A stretch of DNA of 38,362 nucleotides from an uncultured Pelagibacteraceae bacterium (GTDB lineage Bacteria; Pseudomonadota; Alphaproteobacteria; Pelagibacterales; Pelagibacteraceae): positions 1 through 38,362 of the forward strand of contig CACLEX010000005.1 of NCBI GenBank assembly GCA_902606065.1, given 5' to 3'. Below are positions 27,034 through 36,686 of this stretch, piece after piece (position 1 is the stretch's first letter; every line of letters starts with the position of its first letter). Position numbers and translations under genes: made by a program. The notes under the pieces were generated by a model. It ran no database searches and had not been told where the DNA came from. It saw only the letters and a list, made by a program, of their open reading frames with translations.

Positions 27034-27830
27034 TTTATTTTATCTTTTAATTTTCTTACTAACTTACCTACATTTGTGACAGGATTTTGTCTACTATTTA
27101 AACTTCTCGTAATTTCTTTACAAATAGCACTTCCCACTACTAATCCATCGGCAGATTTAAGCTTTCCTATAGTTTTATCTGTAATTCCAAAACCAATAAC
27201 AATCTCTTTTTTAGGATTAATTTTTTTTATCCTATTGTAATTTTTAAGTATTTCTCTTGGTGATACCTTTAATTTGCCACCTGTAGTACTTAGCATTGAT
27301 ATAAAATAATTCATTGGATGAGAGTTTTGTATAATTTTTTTAAGTCTTTTACTTGTTGTTGTAGGTGATAAAAGTTGAATAAAATAAATTGATTTTCTTT
27401 TACATTTTTTTGCGAAATCTTTATTTTCTGGCCAAGGTAAATCTACGACTATTAATCCATTTACTCCTGAGTTTTTACATTTGTTTAAAAAATTGTTATC
27501 TCCATATTGAAAGATCATATTATAGTAACCCATTAATATAATAGGCTTGCTTTTGTCAAATTTTTTAAAATCTCTGACAATTTTAAATATATCATTTAAT
27601 TTAATACCTTTTTTAATTGCTCTATACGCGCTAGTTTGAATTTGGCTTCCATCTGCAACAGGAGTATTATGAGGCACACCTACTTCTAAAATATCTGCGT
27701 TTTTAGATATAGATTTTAATATATCTAAAGATTGTTTTTTTGAACTATCACCAGCAACAGTGTAGGTTAATAAAGCTGGTCTCTTTTCTGCTTTTGCTTT
27801 TTTAAATGCAACACTAATTGGATTTAACAT
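27030..27830 (-). CDS. trpA: tryptophan synthase alpha chain
   Basis: LEVGVPHNTPVADGSQIQ, PIILMGYYNMIFQYG, GLIVVDLPWPE, VIGFGITDKT. Confidence 0.96.
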   Translation of the reverse strand: MLNPISVAFKKAKAEKRPALLTYTVAGDSSKKQSLDILKSISKNADILEVGVPHNTPVADGSQIQTSAYRAIKKGIKLNDIFKIVRDFKKFDKSKPIILMGYYNMIFQYGDNNFLNKCKNSGVNGLIVVDLPWPENKDFAKKCKRKSIYFIQLLSPTTTSKRLKKIIQNSHPMNYFISMLSTTGGKLKVSPREILKNYNRIKKINPKKEIVIGFGITDKTIGKLKSADGLVVGSAICKEITRSLNSRQNPVTNVGKLVRKLKDKIK

Positions 27831-29059
27831 ATTTTTTGCCTAATCTTTCTTCTAAAATTCCTCGGTCTTTATAAGCATCGCCACAACTATTAATTACTAC
27901 CACAGTATTTTTGCTAAGTTTTTTTGCTTCTTTAAGAGCAACAAAAAAAGCATGGCTTGGTTCCAAAGAAGGTCTTAATTTTTCAAATTTAGTGACAAGT
28001 TTATAGGCACTTAGAGCCTCCTCATCACTTGCTGCAGTATACCTAGCTCTCTTGGTATCTTTTAAAAAGCAATGAAGTGGAGAAATTCCTGGATAATCAA
28101 GTCCTGCTGAAATCGATTCCGTTTCATCAATTTGTCCATCTGAGTTTTGATTAACATACTGAGCTGCACCATGAAGTATACCGATCTTTGAACCATAGGT
28201 TAATGGTGCTGCATGCTTTTTACTTTTTTTTGGTCCACCGGCTTCTACCCCAATAAACTCAACTTGTTTTTTATCGTAATCCATAAATTCATTCCAAAAA
28301 CCAAAGCTTGAACTTCCACCCCCGACACAATTGTATAGCTTAAGTTTTTTTGGAATTGATCCAAACTCATCAATTAATTGTGCTTTTAATTCTCTAGAAA
28401 TTTGGCTTGTACTCCATCCACATATACGAACAAAAACTGCCGGACCAACAGTACTACCAACACACATTGCTGTTGTGTCACAATTTGCAACCCAGAATCT
28501 CATACATTCTGATACAGCATCTACAAGCGTTTGACTCCCTGAGTAGACTGGTATGACTTGAGCTCCATTTTTTTTCATCGCTTTTACATTTGGCTGTTGT
28601 CTAGCAATATCTTTTGCACCCATAAATATTTTGCATTTTAAACCAAATTTCTTAGCAGCCATACTTAACATTTTCCCAGCATATCCAGCACCTGTGTCTC
28701 CACATATAATTTTTTTACCAGATCGTTTTGCAAGCAAACAATGAACAGTAGCGTTATAAATTTTATGGGCTCCTCCATTAGCATCTGATACAACTTTGGA
28801 CCAAATTTGAGCACCACCAATGTGATCAGTAAGATTTTTAAGTTTTATAAATCTCGTAGGAGCACCAACCCAATTTTTAAAGTATTTATCTCTTTCGGTG
28901 ATAAATTTTTTATCTTTTTTAAGTTTATTAAATAAAACTTCCAAATCTTCGATTGGTTTTTTTAAAGTTTCAGGAACAAAGTTTCCTCCAAATTTACCAC
29001 CCCAAAATCCAAGTGAATTTCCTTGATCTATAACTGGAACTCTTTTTTTTAAGTTTCAT
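27814..29059 (-). pseudogene. trpB: tryptophan synthase beta chain with apparent N-terminal frameshift at an A8 run (29043-29050)
   Basis: ORF-track 27814-28944 carries the TrpB body (GGAQIWSKVVSDANGGAHKIYNA, CVGGGSSSFGFW). The missing N-terminus VPVIDQGNSLGFWGGKFGGNFVPETLKKPIEDLEVLF lies in frame just upstream. The natural ATG at 29059 overlaps the trpF TGA but is out of frame by one base. Confidence 0.85.
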
Positions 29060-29673
29060 ACTTTCTCAAATAAATTTAATAATTTACCAATTTTATTTAT
29101 ATCTTTTTTTCCATATTGGTCTTCTAAAGCTCCACTGAGATCAACAATAAAGTCTTTATTTTTTAAATTAGGTATATCATCTATTTGAATATTTCCTGCA
29201 ATCATTTTATTTAATTCACTAGGTACATCATCTAGCAAACTATGATCAAAACTTTCAGACTTATCGTAACCTTTTGAGTCAAATAAAATTATATCTGAAA
29301 TTTTTGAATAATCCTTGTATCTAATTACATCATCTTTATTGGAAATAGTAAGAGCTGTGATTATTTTTTTTTTGAATTTAGATTTAATTTCTTGTGTTCT
29401 TTCAGGACTAACATCGTAAAGTTGATAATAATCAAAATGAAAATCTTTTATTTTTTCCATTATTTCATCATTGGGGTTTACAAGCACAGAAACAAATTTA
29501 ACCTTTTTTTTATCTATATTTATTAAATCTTTTAATTTTTCAAATTCAACAAATCTTTTACTTTTCTTATAGTTTGTAATGAAACCTATCATTGTTGGTT
29601 TATGATTATGATTTAAAATAAAGTTTAAAGTTTTAGGATCTGAGACCCCACAAATTTTTAAACCTCTGATCAT
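29056..29673 (-). CDS. trpF: phosphoribosylanthranilate isomerase
   Basis: KICGVSDPKTL, MIGFI, LFDSKGYDKSESFDHSLL, MIAGNIQ; operon position pyrF-trpF-trpB. Confidence 0.88.
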   Translation of the reverse strand: MIRGLKICGVSDPKTLNFILNHNHKPTMIGFITNYKKSKRFVEFEKLKDLINIDKKKVKFVSVLVNPNDEIMEKIKDFHFDYYQLYDVSPERTQEIKSKFKKKIITALTISNKDDVIRYKDYSKISDIILFDSKGYDKSESFDHSLLDDVPSELNKMIAGNIQIDDIPNLKNKDFIVDLSGALEDQYGKKDINKIGKLLNLFEKV

Positions 29674-30344
29674 TTGCTTAAGTGATCGATTAGATTCTGA
29701 ATATTTTTTTTGATATTTCCTTTGGTTATCGGTCTTCCCATTACAAGCCAGTCGCTACCATTTTTGTAAGCTTGTTTAGGAGTTAAAACTCTTTTTTGAT
29801 CATTTGATTTAGAATTAAATCTTATACCTGGAGTTATAATTTCTTTTTTAAATACTTTTTTAACTAGTTTTACTTCTTGAGCGCTACATACAATAGCATC
29901 TAATTTTGCTTTATTTGCCATTCTTGCCTGATGAAGAACTAATTTTTTTACATTTTTATTAAATCCAATATCTTTTAATGCTTTGTTGTCTAATGATGTG
30001 AGAATTGTTACCCCAATTAATTTTATCTTTCCTGAGACTTTTTTTGTTGCTTTTAAGGCTTCTAAGCCAGAGCTTATGTGAATTGTTAAATAATTAATTT
30101 TTAAATCTTTTATCGCCTTAACTGTTGACTCACAAGTATTTGGAATATCGTGGAGTTTTAGGTCTGCAAATATTGTCTTATTCTTCAATTTAGACAGAAA
30201 TGGTCTACCTCCTTTTGAGTTAATAAATTCAAGTCCAAATTTATAACCTACTTTTATTTTTGAATTTTGAGTTTTACTAATAATTCTTTTAACTTTTAAA
30301 ATATTGGCACTATCACACGCAACAAAAATTTTATTCTTTTTCAT
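29670..30344 (-). CDS. pyrF: orotidine 5'-phosphate decarboxylase
   Basis: FVACDSAN, FADLKLHDIPNTCESTVKAI, GVTILTSLD, TPGIRF, LVMGRPITKG. Confidence 0.96.
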   Translation of the reverse strand: MKKNKIFVACDSANILKVKRIISKTQNSKIKVGYKFGLEFINSKGGRPFLSKLKNKTIFADLKLHDIPNTCESTVKAIKDLKINYLTIHISSGLEALKATKKVSGKIKLIGVTILTSLDNKALKDIGFNKNVKKLVLHQARMANKAKLDAIVCSAQEVKLVKKVFKKEIITPGIRFNSKSNDQKRVLTPKQAYKNGSDWLVMGRPITKGNIKKNIQNLIDHLSK

Positions 30345-30624
30345 TATTTAACTTATTAAACAAGTCTTTGGACATTTTCCATTTTATTGTTCTTTTTTTT
30401 GGAACATTTACTTTCTCTCCGGTTTTTGGATTTCGTCTAATCGATGCTTTTTGTAAATTTGTTCGAAAAGTCCCAAAATTTCTAATCTCCACTCCTTCGT
30501 TTCTATCAAGTGCTTTTTTAATTTCTTTAAGTATTATTTCTATTATTTTATCAAGATCTCGTGTTAAAAAATTGGGATAGGATTTTTTTAGTTCTTTTAA
30601 AATCTCTGATTTTACAATAGCCAA
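30331..30624 (-). CDS. ihfB: integration host factor subunit beta
   Basis: HU/IHF family: EIRNFGTFRTNLQKASIRRNPKTGEKVNVPKKRTIKWKMSKDL; downstream of rpsA. Confidence 0.93.
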   Translation of the reverse strand: MAIVKSEILKELKKSYPNFLTRDLDKIIEIILKEIKKALDRNEGVEIRNFGTFRTNLQKASIRRNPKTGEKVNVPKKRTIKWKMSKDLFNKLNNEKE

Positions 30625-30631
30625 TTTGATT

Positions 30632-32359
30632 TTATTTTTTATCTTTTTTTTTTAGATCTTCTGATAATGATGAGAATGGTAAATTTTTTCCCGAATCTTC
30701 TGCACCGTATTTTTCTAATGCTTCTTTCTTTTCTATTTCTTCCAAAAGTTTAACACTTAAAGTCACCTTTCTTTTTTCAATATCTAAATCAGCAATCGCG
30801 CAGTCTATTCTTTCTCCACCGGTAAATCTTGACGTTCTAGTGTCTGCTGCATTAATCGCAATATTAGCTTTTTTGATTGGAAAGTCAATTTCACATCCCT
30901 CCGGTCTCACAATTAAACCTTTTGAGTCTGTAGAAATAATTTTTACAGTGATTCTTTGTTTGTTTTTTTTGTCTTTAAACCAATCAAATGGATCTGGTTG
31001 CGTCTGTCTAAGACCAACTCTTATTTTTTGCTCAGAAACTTTAATTTCTAAAACTTTTACCTTTATTTTATCACCCTTTTTATAATTACTAAGCTCCTGT
31101 TCACCATTATTTGAATAAGTTAAATCATTACAATGTAAGAATGCATCAATTTCTAAATTTTCAACTTTAACAAATAACGAATATTCATTTTTATTTACCA
31201 CCTCACTCTCAACAATAGTTCCAACTGGGAATTTTTTCTCAAAAATTTCAAAAGGATTTTCCAGAGTAAGTCTGTGCGATATAGCTACTCTTCTTTTTTC
31301 TTTATCAATTTCAGTTATTACACAATTAATTGTATCATTAACTTTAAACATTTTTCTTACAGATGCATTTTTTTTACTCCAACTTAGCTCACTTGAGTGA
31401 AGCAATGTAGTAAGACCTGGTAATTCTTTTAGTTCACAAAATGCACCAAAATCCATCAATTTAATTACTTTAAATTTGTAACTTTTATTTAATTCGTAAT
31501 TATCAATTTTTTCAAAAGGATCAGGTGATAACTGTTTAACACTACAACCAACCTGCAACTTTTCTTTATCAACCGATATTACTTTTAGATCGTGTTTTTC
31601 ACCAATATTAAAAACTTCATCAGGATGATTGACTCTTGAATATGAAATCTCTTGTAAATGAACTAAAACGTCTAATTCCCCGTTAACATTAAAAAAACAA
31701 CCAAAAGAACTATAGCCTTTTACTTCTGCACCTTTTATTATATCTCCAACTTTATATTTTTCAATAATTTTTGCCTTGTCTTCTTTCTTAAACGAGGAAA
31801 TAATTTCTCTTCTAGATACACATGCATTGCCTCTAACTTTGTCTAATTTAATTAAAGCAAACTTTTGTGGCTCATTCATTAAATGACTAATATCCTTAAG
31901 TGGCTTATCACTGATTTGAGATCCAGGTAAAAACATTAGAGATCCAGTATCTATGTGTTCCACTATGCATCCACCTTTACATTTTGAGGTGATCTTCCCC
32001 ATAATCGGCTCGTTTTTTTCATAAGCCTCAACAAGCTTATCCCAACCTTTTATTTTTTGAGCTTTGATTGCTGAAACTAAGACATCTCCATTTTTGTCTT
32101 CAATCTTTTCTAAGAGCACTGAGATTGTTTCTCCTAGTTTTATTTTATCATTTAAACCTATCCCTTTGAGTTCATTTATATCCAATACAGGCTCGCTTTT
32201 GAGACCTTCAACAAATAAAAAAACAAATTTATCTGTAATTTTGTTTACTTTACCGTCAATTATCTTTCCCTCTTCTATCTGTGTTTTAGAAAATTTTGAA
32301 TTTAATAACTTCTCAAATTCTTTCGAAACTGGGGTTGAGAGATCTTTATAAATTTCCAT
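30632..32359 (-). CDS. rpsA: 30S ribosomal protein S1
   Basis: Multiple S1 domains (GKITSKCKGGCIVEHIDTGSLMFLPGSQI, VKGYSSFGCFFNVNGELDVLVHLQEISY, KLMDFGAFCELKELPGLTTLLHSSELSW). Confidence 0.98.
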   Translation of the reverse strand: MEIYKDLSTPVSKEFEKLLNSKFSKTQIEEGKIIDGKVNKITDKFVFLFVEGLKSEPVLDINELKGIGLNDKIKLGETISVLLEKIEDKNGDVLVSAIKAQKIKGWDKLVEAYEKNEPIMGKITSKCKGGCIVEHIDTGSLMFLPGSQISDKPLKDISHLMNEPQKFALIKLDKVRGNACVSRREIISSFKKEDKAKIIEKYKVGDIIKGAEVKGYSSFGCFFNVNGELDVLVHLQEISYSRVNHPDEVFNIGEKHDLKVISVDKEKLQVGCSVKQLSPDPFEKIDNYELNKSYKFKVIKLMDFGAFCELKELPGLTTLLHSSELSWSKKNASVRKMFKVNDTINCVITEIDKEKRRVAISHRLTLENPFEIFEKKFPVGTIVESEVVNKNEYSLFVKVENLEIDAFLHCNDLTYSNNGEQELSNYKKGDKIKVKVLEIKVSEQKIRVGLRQTQPDPFDWFKDKKNKQRITVKIISTDSKGLIVRPEGCEIDFPIKKANIAINAADTRTSRFTGGERIDCAIADLDIEKRKVTLSVKLLEEIEKKEALEKYGAEDSGKNLPFSSLSEDLKKKDKK

Positions 32360-33015
32360 TAACTAAGTATTTTATTGTCTATAATTTTTTTTATTTTTAA
32401 AAAACACGCTCTTTTAGATAAATTTGAGGTATTTATCAATATAGAATCTTTTGTTTTCTTTAGAGGCGATATCTGTCTATTATAGTCATTTTTGTCACGT
32501 TTTCTCATACTTTTTAGAACTGTTTGATAGGAAACTTTTTTATTTAGTTTTTTTAATTCTTGAAATCGCCTTTTGGCTCTAATTTTTAAATCTGCTGTAA
32601 CAAAAAATTTCAAATCTGCATCTGGCATAATCTTATAAGTAATATCTCTTCCATCTAGGCAAGAACCATTAAATTTCTTTGGTGGATTGTAAGCACACTT
32701 AATTTGAAAAGAATGAACAAGTTTTCTTATATTCTTATCTTTAGCAATCAAGGAAGCTTCTGTACCCACTTCATCAGATAACAAATTACTATTTTGAAGA
32801 TTTTTTAAGTTAAGAGTTTTAATTTTTTTTTTTAAAAAATCTTTATTAAATTTTTTTTTTTGATAAATTTTTATGTATGCTATTAAGCGATAGATTTTTC
32901 CAGTATCCAAATATAAGAGATTGTAGTGTTTCGATATAGACTTAGCTATGGTTCCAGCTCCAGCTGCAGCTGGTGAGTCAATTGCAATCCTCATAAACTT
33001 TTTCTTTCTTCTCAT
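32359..33015 (-). CDS. cmk: cytidylate kinase
   Basis: AIDSPAAAGAGTIAKSISKHYNLLYLDTGKIYR, CLDGRDITYKIMPDADLKFFVTADLKIRAKRR; between aroA and rpsA. Confidence 0.95.
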   Translation of the reverse strand: MRRKKKFMRIAIDSPAAAGAGTIAKSISKHYNLLYLDTGKIYRLIAYIKIYQKKKFNKDFLKKKIKTLNLKNLQNSNLLSDEVGTEASLIAKDKNIRKLVHSFQIKCAYNPPKKFNGSCLDGRDITYKIMPDADLKFFVTADLKIRAKRRFQELKKLNKKVSYQTVLKSMRKRDKNDYNRQISPLKKTKDSILINTSNLSKRACFLKIKKIIDNKILS

Positions 33016-34331
33016 TTTTTAAATGTGTTTATAATTTTTAAAAAAGAAGGGAATGAAGTTTTGATCGAATCTTTATCGTGTATATGCCACTCTCCTCCAA
33101 ACGATAAAGCTGCTACGACACTTGTCATAAAAACTCTATGATCTTTTAAATATTTTTTAATAACAACTTTTTTGTTTATTTTTAATTTCGGATTACCAAA
33201 TATTTTAATAGAGTCCTTGGTGGTGATAACTTTTATACCCATCATTTTTAATATTTTTGAGCCCCATTTTAATCTTGGACTTTCTTTTTTATTAAGTTCT
33301 TCTAAATTTTTAAAACGAGAAATACCTTTTGCTTTTGCAGCTATCAAAAATATCAACAAAAATTCATCTATTGCATCGCTATTAAATTTTGAAGGACAAT
33401 CTACAGATCTAAGAATTTGAGGGCTTGAAACTAAAATGTCTGCTATCAGTTCTCCTTTGTAATTTCTTTTGTTAAGAAATAAAACCTTAACTCCCATTTT
33501 TTTTAGAATTTCAATAATACCAGTTCTTGTTGGGTTAATATTAATACTTTTTATGATCAATTTTGATTTTTCAGAAAGTACAGTTAATGCGATAAAAAAA
33601 GAGGCTGAACTTATATCAGATGGAATTTTATAATTTATTGAATTAATGTTATCTACTTTATGAATTTCAATTATATCGAAATTCTTACTTTTTTTTATTT
33701 TAATTGGTAATTTCAAATGTTTGAATAAAAGTTCTGTATGATTTCTTGATTTTTTTGCTTTAATTACAGTTTTTCCCTCAGTTCTTATTCCTCCAAAAAT
33801 AACACTACTTTTACATTGTGCTGAACCTTTGGTCTCGAAAAATTTTATTGGCTTTAATTTTTTTGACCCTCTGATTGTAAGGGGTAAATTATAATTATTC
33901 CTAAGTTGAAATGAGGCTCCGAATTTGCTCAAAGGCTTTGCAATTCTTTGAAAATCTCTTCTAGATAAACTTTTATCCCCAATAATTTTTATAGGAAAGG
34001 GTGTATCAATTAAAATACCTGATATTAATCTTCCGAGTGTACCAGAATTTCGTGCATTAATTATTATGTTTTTTTTATATTTATAACCGTTCACACCTAC
34101 CCCATGTATTGTGCAAACATTATCTTTTAAAATAACTTTAGCACCAAGTTTTCTTACCGCAACAATAGAAGCCATCACATCTTCTGACATTAATAAATTA
34201 TTAGCCTTAGAAATTCCATTAGCGAGAGATGAAATAAGCACCCATCTAATACTAATACTCTTATCGCCTGGAATAGAAATTTTTTTGTTAAAATTTGATA
34301 ACTTTTTTTTTAGAATAATCTTATTTGGCAT
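33012..34331 (-). CDS. aroA: 3-phosphoshikimate 1-carboxyvinyltransferase
   Basis: PGDKSISIRWVLISSLANG, ARNSGTLGRLISGIL, SRRDFQRIAKPLSKFGA, KDHRVFMTSVVAALSFGG. Confidence 0.97.
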   Translation of the reverse strand: MPNKIILKKKLSNFNKKISIPGDKSISIRWVLISSLANGISKANNLLMSEDVMASIVAVRKLGAKVILKDNVCTIHGVGVNGYKYKKNIIINARNSGTLGRLISGILIDTPFPIKIIGDKSLSRRDFQRIAKPLSKFGASFQLRNNYNLPLTIRGSKKLKPIKFFETKGSAQCKSSVIFGGIRTEGKTVIKAKKSRNHTELLFKHLKLPIKIKKSKNFDIIEIHKVDNINSINYKIPSDISSASFFIALTVLSEKSKLIIKSININPTRTGIIEILKKMGVKVLFLNKRNYKGELIADILVSSPQILRSVDCPSKFNSDAIDEFLLIFLIAAKAKGISRFKNLEELNKKESPRLKWGSKILKMMGIKVITTKDSIKIFGNPKLKINKKVVIKKYLKDHRVFMTSVVAALSFGGEWHIHDKDSIKTSFPSFLKIINTFKK

Positions 34332-34337
34332 TAAGTA

Positions 34338-35114
34338 TTAATTAAATTTAAAACTATTACCAAAATATGCATTTTTAGCGTTAATATCTTTTACTAAATT
34401 TGTTGGCGTGTCTTGTGCAATTACTTTACAATTACTTAAGATCATTGCAACATCAACACAAGCTAATAAATCTCTTGCCTGATGGTCACATATACAAATT
34501 GTAATTTGATTTTCTTGTTGTAAGTTTACAATTATTTCTTGCAACATTTTTATTGTCAACACATCTAAAGCTGCAAAACATTCATCCAATAAAAGTACTT
34601 TGGGTTGGCTTAAAAGTGAAAGAGATATTACTAATTTCTTTTTTTGTCCTCCAGATAAAAACTTTGCTTTAATATTTTTAATATTTTCAAGCTCAAATTT
34701 TGAAAGTAAATAATCAATTCTTTCTTGTCTTAGATTTCTATCTTCAATAACGATTTCGCTAATTGCTTTAAGATTATCATGAAGAGTTAAATCATTGAAA
34801 AATCCTCCATATTGTGGGACATATCCAACTTTAAATTTTTTTGTTCTTAAATATATTGGGTATTTGGATACATCTTCGCCATTAATTTTTATTTTTCCAT
34901 ATTTAGGATTTATTAAGCCAGTAATTAAATTAAAAATTGTTGACTTACCCACACCATTAGGACCTAGCATCCCAAAAATTTGACCCTCATTAATTTTAAA
35001 ACTTATATTATCTAAAATTATTCTATTTTCATAAGCTAAAGTAACATTTTCAAATTCTATTATTGAGTTAACTTTTTTAAAAGATTTAATTCTAAATTTT
35101 TTGATTAAAGCCAT
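34338..35114 (-). CDS. lptB: LPS export ABC transporter ATP-binding protein
   Basis: Walker A GPNGVGKST, Q-loop GYVPQYGGFFNDLTLHDN, LSGGQKKK, LLLDECFAALD; next to lptC. Confidence 0.9.
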   Translation of the reverse strand: MALIKKFRIKSFKKVNSIIEFENVTLAYENRIILDNISFKINEGQIFGMLGPNGVGKSTIFNLITGLINPKYGKIKINGEDVSKYPIYLRTKKFKVGYVPQYGGFFNDLTLHDNLKAISEIVIEDRNLRQERIDYLLSKFELENIKNIKAKFLSGGQKKKLVISLSLLSQPKVLLLDECFAALDVLTIKMLQEIIVNLQQENQITICICDHQARDLLACVDVAMILSNCKVIAQDTPTNLVKDINAKNAYFGNSFKFN

Positions 35115-35115
35115 T

Positions 35116-35718
35116 TTATTTCAATAATTTTATATTCACTTTTTTATTTTCTTCGTACATAAATATTTTAATATCCTTTAACTTAATATTAACCTCAATT
35201 ACATCAGCCTTTATAGAATTTTTATCATTTTCAAGAATTACATCTTTAGAAATAGTCATTAAATTTTTTTCCCAAGAAAAATCAAGATAATCTCCTGTGA
35301 TTTTATTATTTAAGTATGTAATTATTACATTTTTAGAAAAAATAGTATCATAATTATTAATATTATATTTACCAAAGTTAGATGAAATTTCTATTAATTC
35401 ATAATTTTTAAGGTTTATATTGGCATTAACAGATTTTAAAAAAATAAAATTATTCTCATTTTGGTCAATTGTACCTTCTTTAGCTTTTAAGAAATACTCA
35501 TTTCCTTTTGTATCTTTTGCTGAATAACTGACATCTTCAATTAAGTTTGAACTTTCTAATTTATTATCTATTAATTCAATATTCTCTTTTTCAGCAGACT
35601 CCAAATCTTTTTTTTTTTCAACAAGTTCTTTATCTGGATTTAATTTAAAATAGTAAAAAAATAAAAAAGAAAAAAAAAGGATTATTGACAAAACCCCTAA
35701 AACAATTTTTTTTTTCAT
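35116..35718 (-). CDS. lptC: LPS export system protein LptC-like
   Basis: N-terminal TM then beta-rich periplasmic domain (YSAKDTKGNEYFLKAKEGTIDQ...); between kdsD and lptB. Confidence 0.8.
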   Translation of the reverse strand: MKKKIVLGVLSIILFFSFLFFYYFKLNPDKELVEKKKDLESAEKENIELIDNKLESSNLIEDVSYSAKDTKGNEYFLKAKEGTIDQNENNFIFLKSVNANINLKNYELIEISSNFGKYNINNYDTIFSKNVIITYLNNKITGDYLDFSWEKNLMTISKDVILENDKNSIKADVIEVNIKLKDIKIFMYEENKKVNIKLLK

Positions 35719-36686
35719 TAGGAAATGTTTGATTGAAGTATATTGTGAATATGGAGAACGCCTATAGTTTTTAATTTATTTTTTTTTTCATAAACACATA
35801 AAGAAGTAATTTTTTTGCTATTCATAAGAGATAGTGCTTTTGCCGCTAAAGCATTTTTATCTATCCCAATGGGATTTTTTGTCATTATTTCTTTGACAAG
35901 AGTATTGTGAATATTTTGATTTTTTTGACCAAACCTTCTAAGTTCTCCATCAGTGATTATACCTTTTGTGTTGTTTTTTTTATCCCGTATAAGTAAAAAG
36001 CCTAATTTTTTAGAAGTTAAAATTTTTAAAGCATTTTTCATTTTTAAGTTCTCATTAACAAAAGGAATTGCATTATCTTTAAGCATAATATCCTCAACAG
36101 TTTTTAATTGTACACCTAAACTTCCTGCTGGATGGATTTGTTTAAAATCTTTTTTGTTAAATTTTCTTTGTTTCATTGTTGCTATGGCCAGTGCGTCACC
36201 CAATGCTAACTGAGAAGTTGTGCTTGAAGTTGGTATAATGCTTCCTGCTTCAATTGCTTTTGGTATTAAAAGCTTAATATCAGAGGATTTATAAAGGATA
36301 GAATTTTTTTGTGAAACTATACCAATGAGTAAAATTTTATTTCTATTAGCGAATTGAATAATATTTTTTAGCTCATTTGTTTCTCCAGAATTACTTATTA
36401 AAATTAAAATATCCTTCTTTGAAATACTTCCTAAGTCTCCATGTGACGAGTCGCTTGCAGACAAATAAAACGATGGAGTGCCAACTGATGAAAAAGTTGA
36501 TGCAATTTTATTCGCAATTAATCCACTTTTTCCAACACCGCATAAAATTACTTTTGACTGACATTTTAAAATTTGTTGAACAGCTAAATTAAAAGATGTA
36601 TTGATGCTTCTTTTTAATTTTACTAATGCTTTGATTTCAAGATCAATTACTTTTCTAGCAACATTAATAAATTTTTTTTTTTTCAT
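35718..36686 (-). CDS. kdsD: arabinose-5-phosphate isomerase (SIS plus CBS domains)
   Basis: VILCGVGKSGLIANKIASTFSSVGTPSFYLSASDSSHGDLGSISKKD, ILISNSGETNEL, HPAGSLGVQL, two CBS-like segments. Confidence 0.95.
   Translation of the reverse strand: MKKKKFINVARKVIDLEIKALVKLKRSINTSFNLAVQQILKCQSKVILCGVGKSGLIANKIASTFSSVGTPSFYLSASDSSHGDLGSISKKDILILISNSGETNELKNIIQFANRNKILLIGIVSQKNSILYKSSDIKLLIPKAIEAGSIIPTSSTTSQLALGDALAIATMKQRKFNKKDFKQIHPAGSLGVQLKTVEDIMLKDNAIPFVNENLKMKNALKILTSKKLGFLLIRDKKNNTKGIITDGELRRFGQKNQNIHNTLVKEIMTKNPIGIDKNALAAKALSLMNSKKITSLCVYEKKNKLKTIGVLHIHNILQSNIS

Noticed and set aside
28331-28534. Plus-strand ORF opposite trpB
   Set aside because: Shadow ORF of conserved TrpB sequence; no independent support.
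34338-35114. LptB variant signature LSGGQKKK as a possible non-LPS transporter
   Set aside because: Walker A, Q-loop and Walker B are intact and the gene sits with lptC/kdsD, so the variation is within normal family range.
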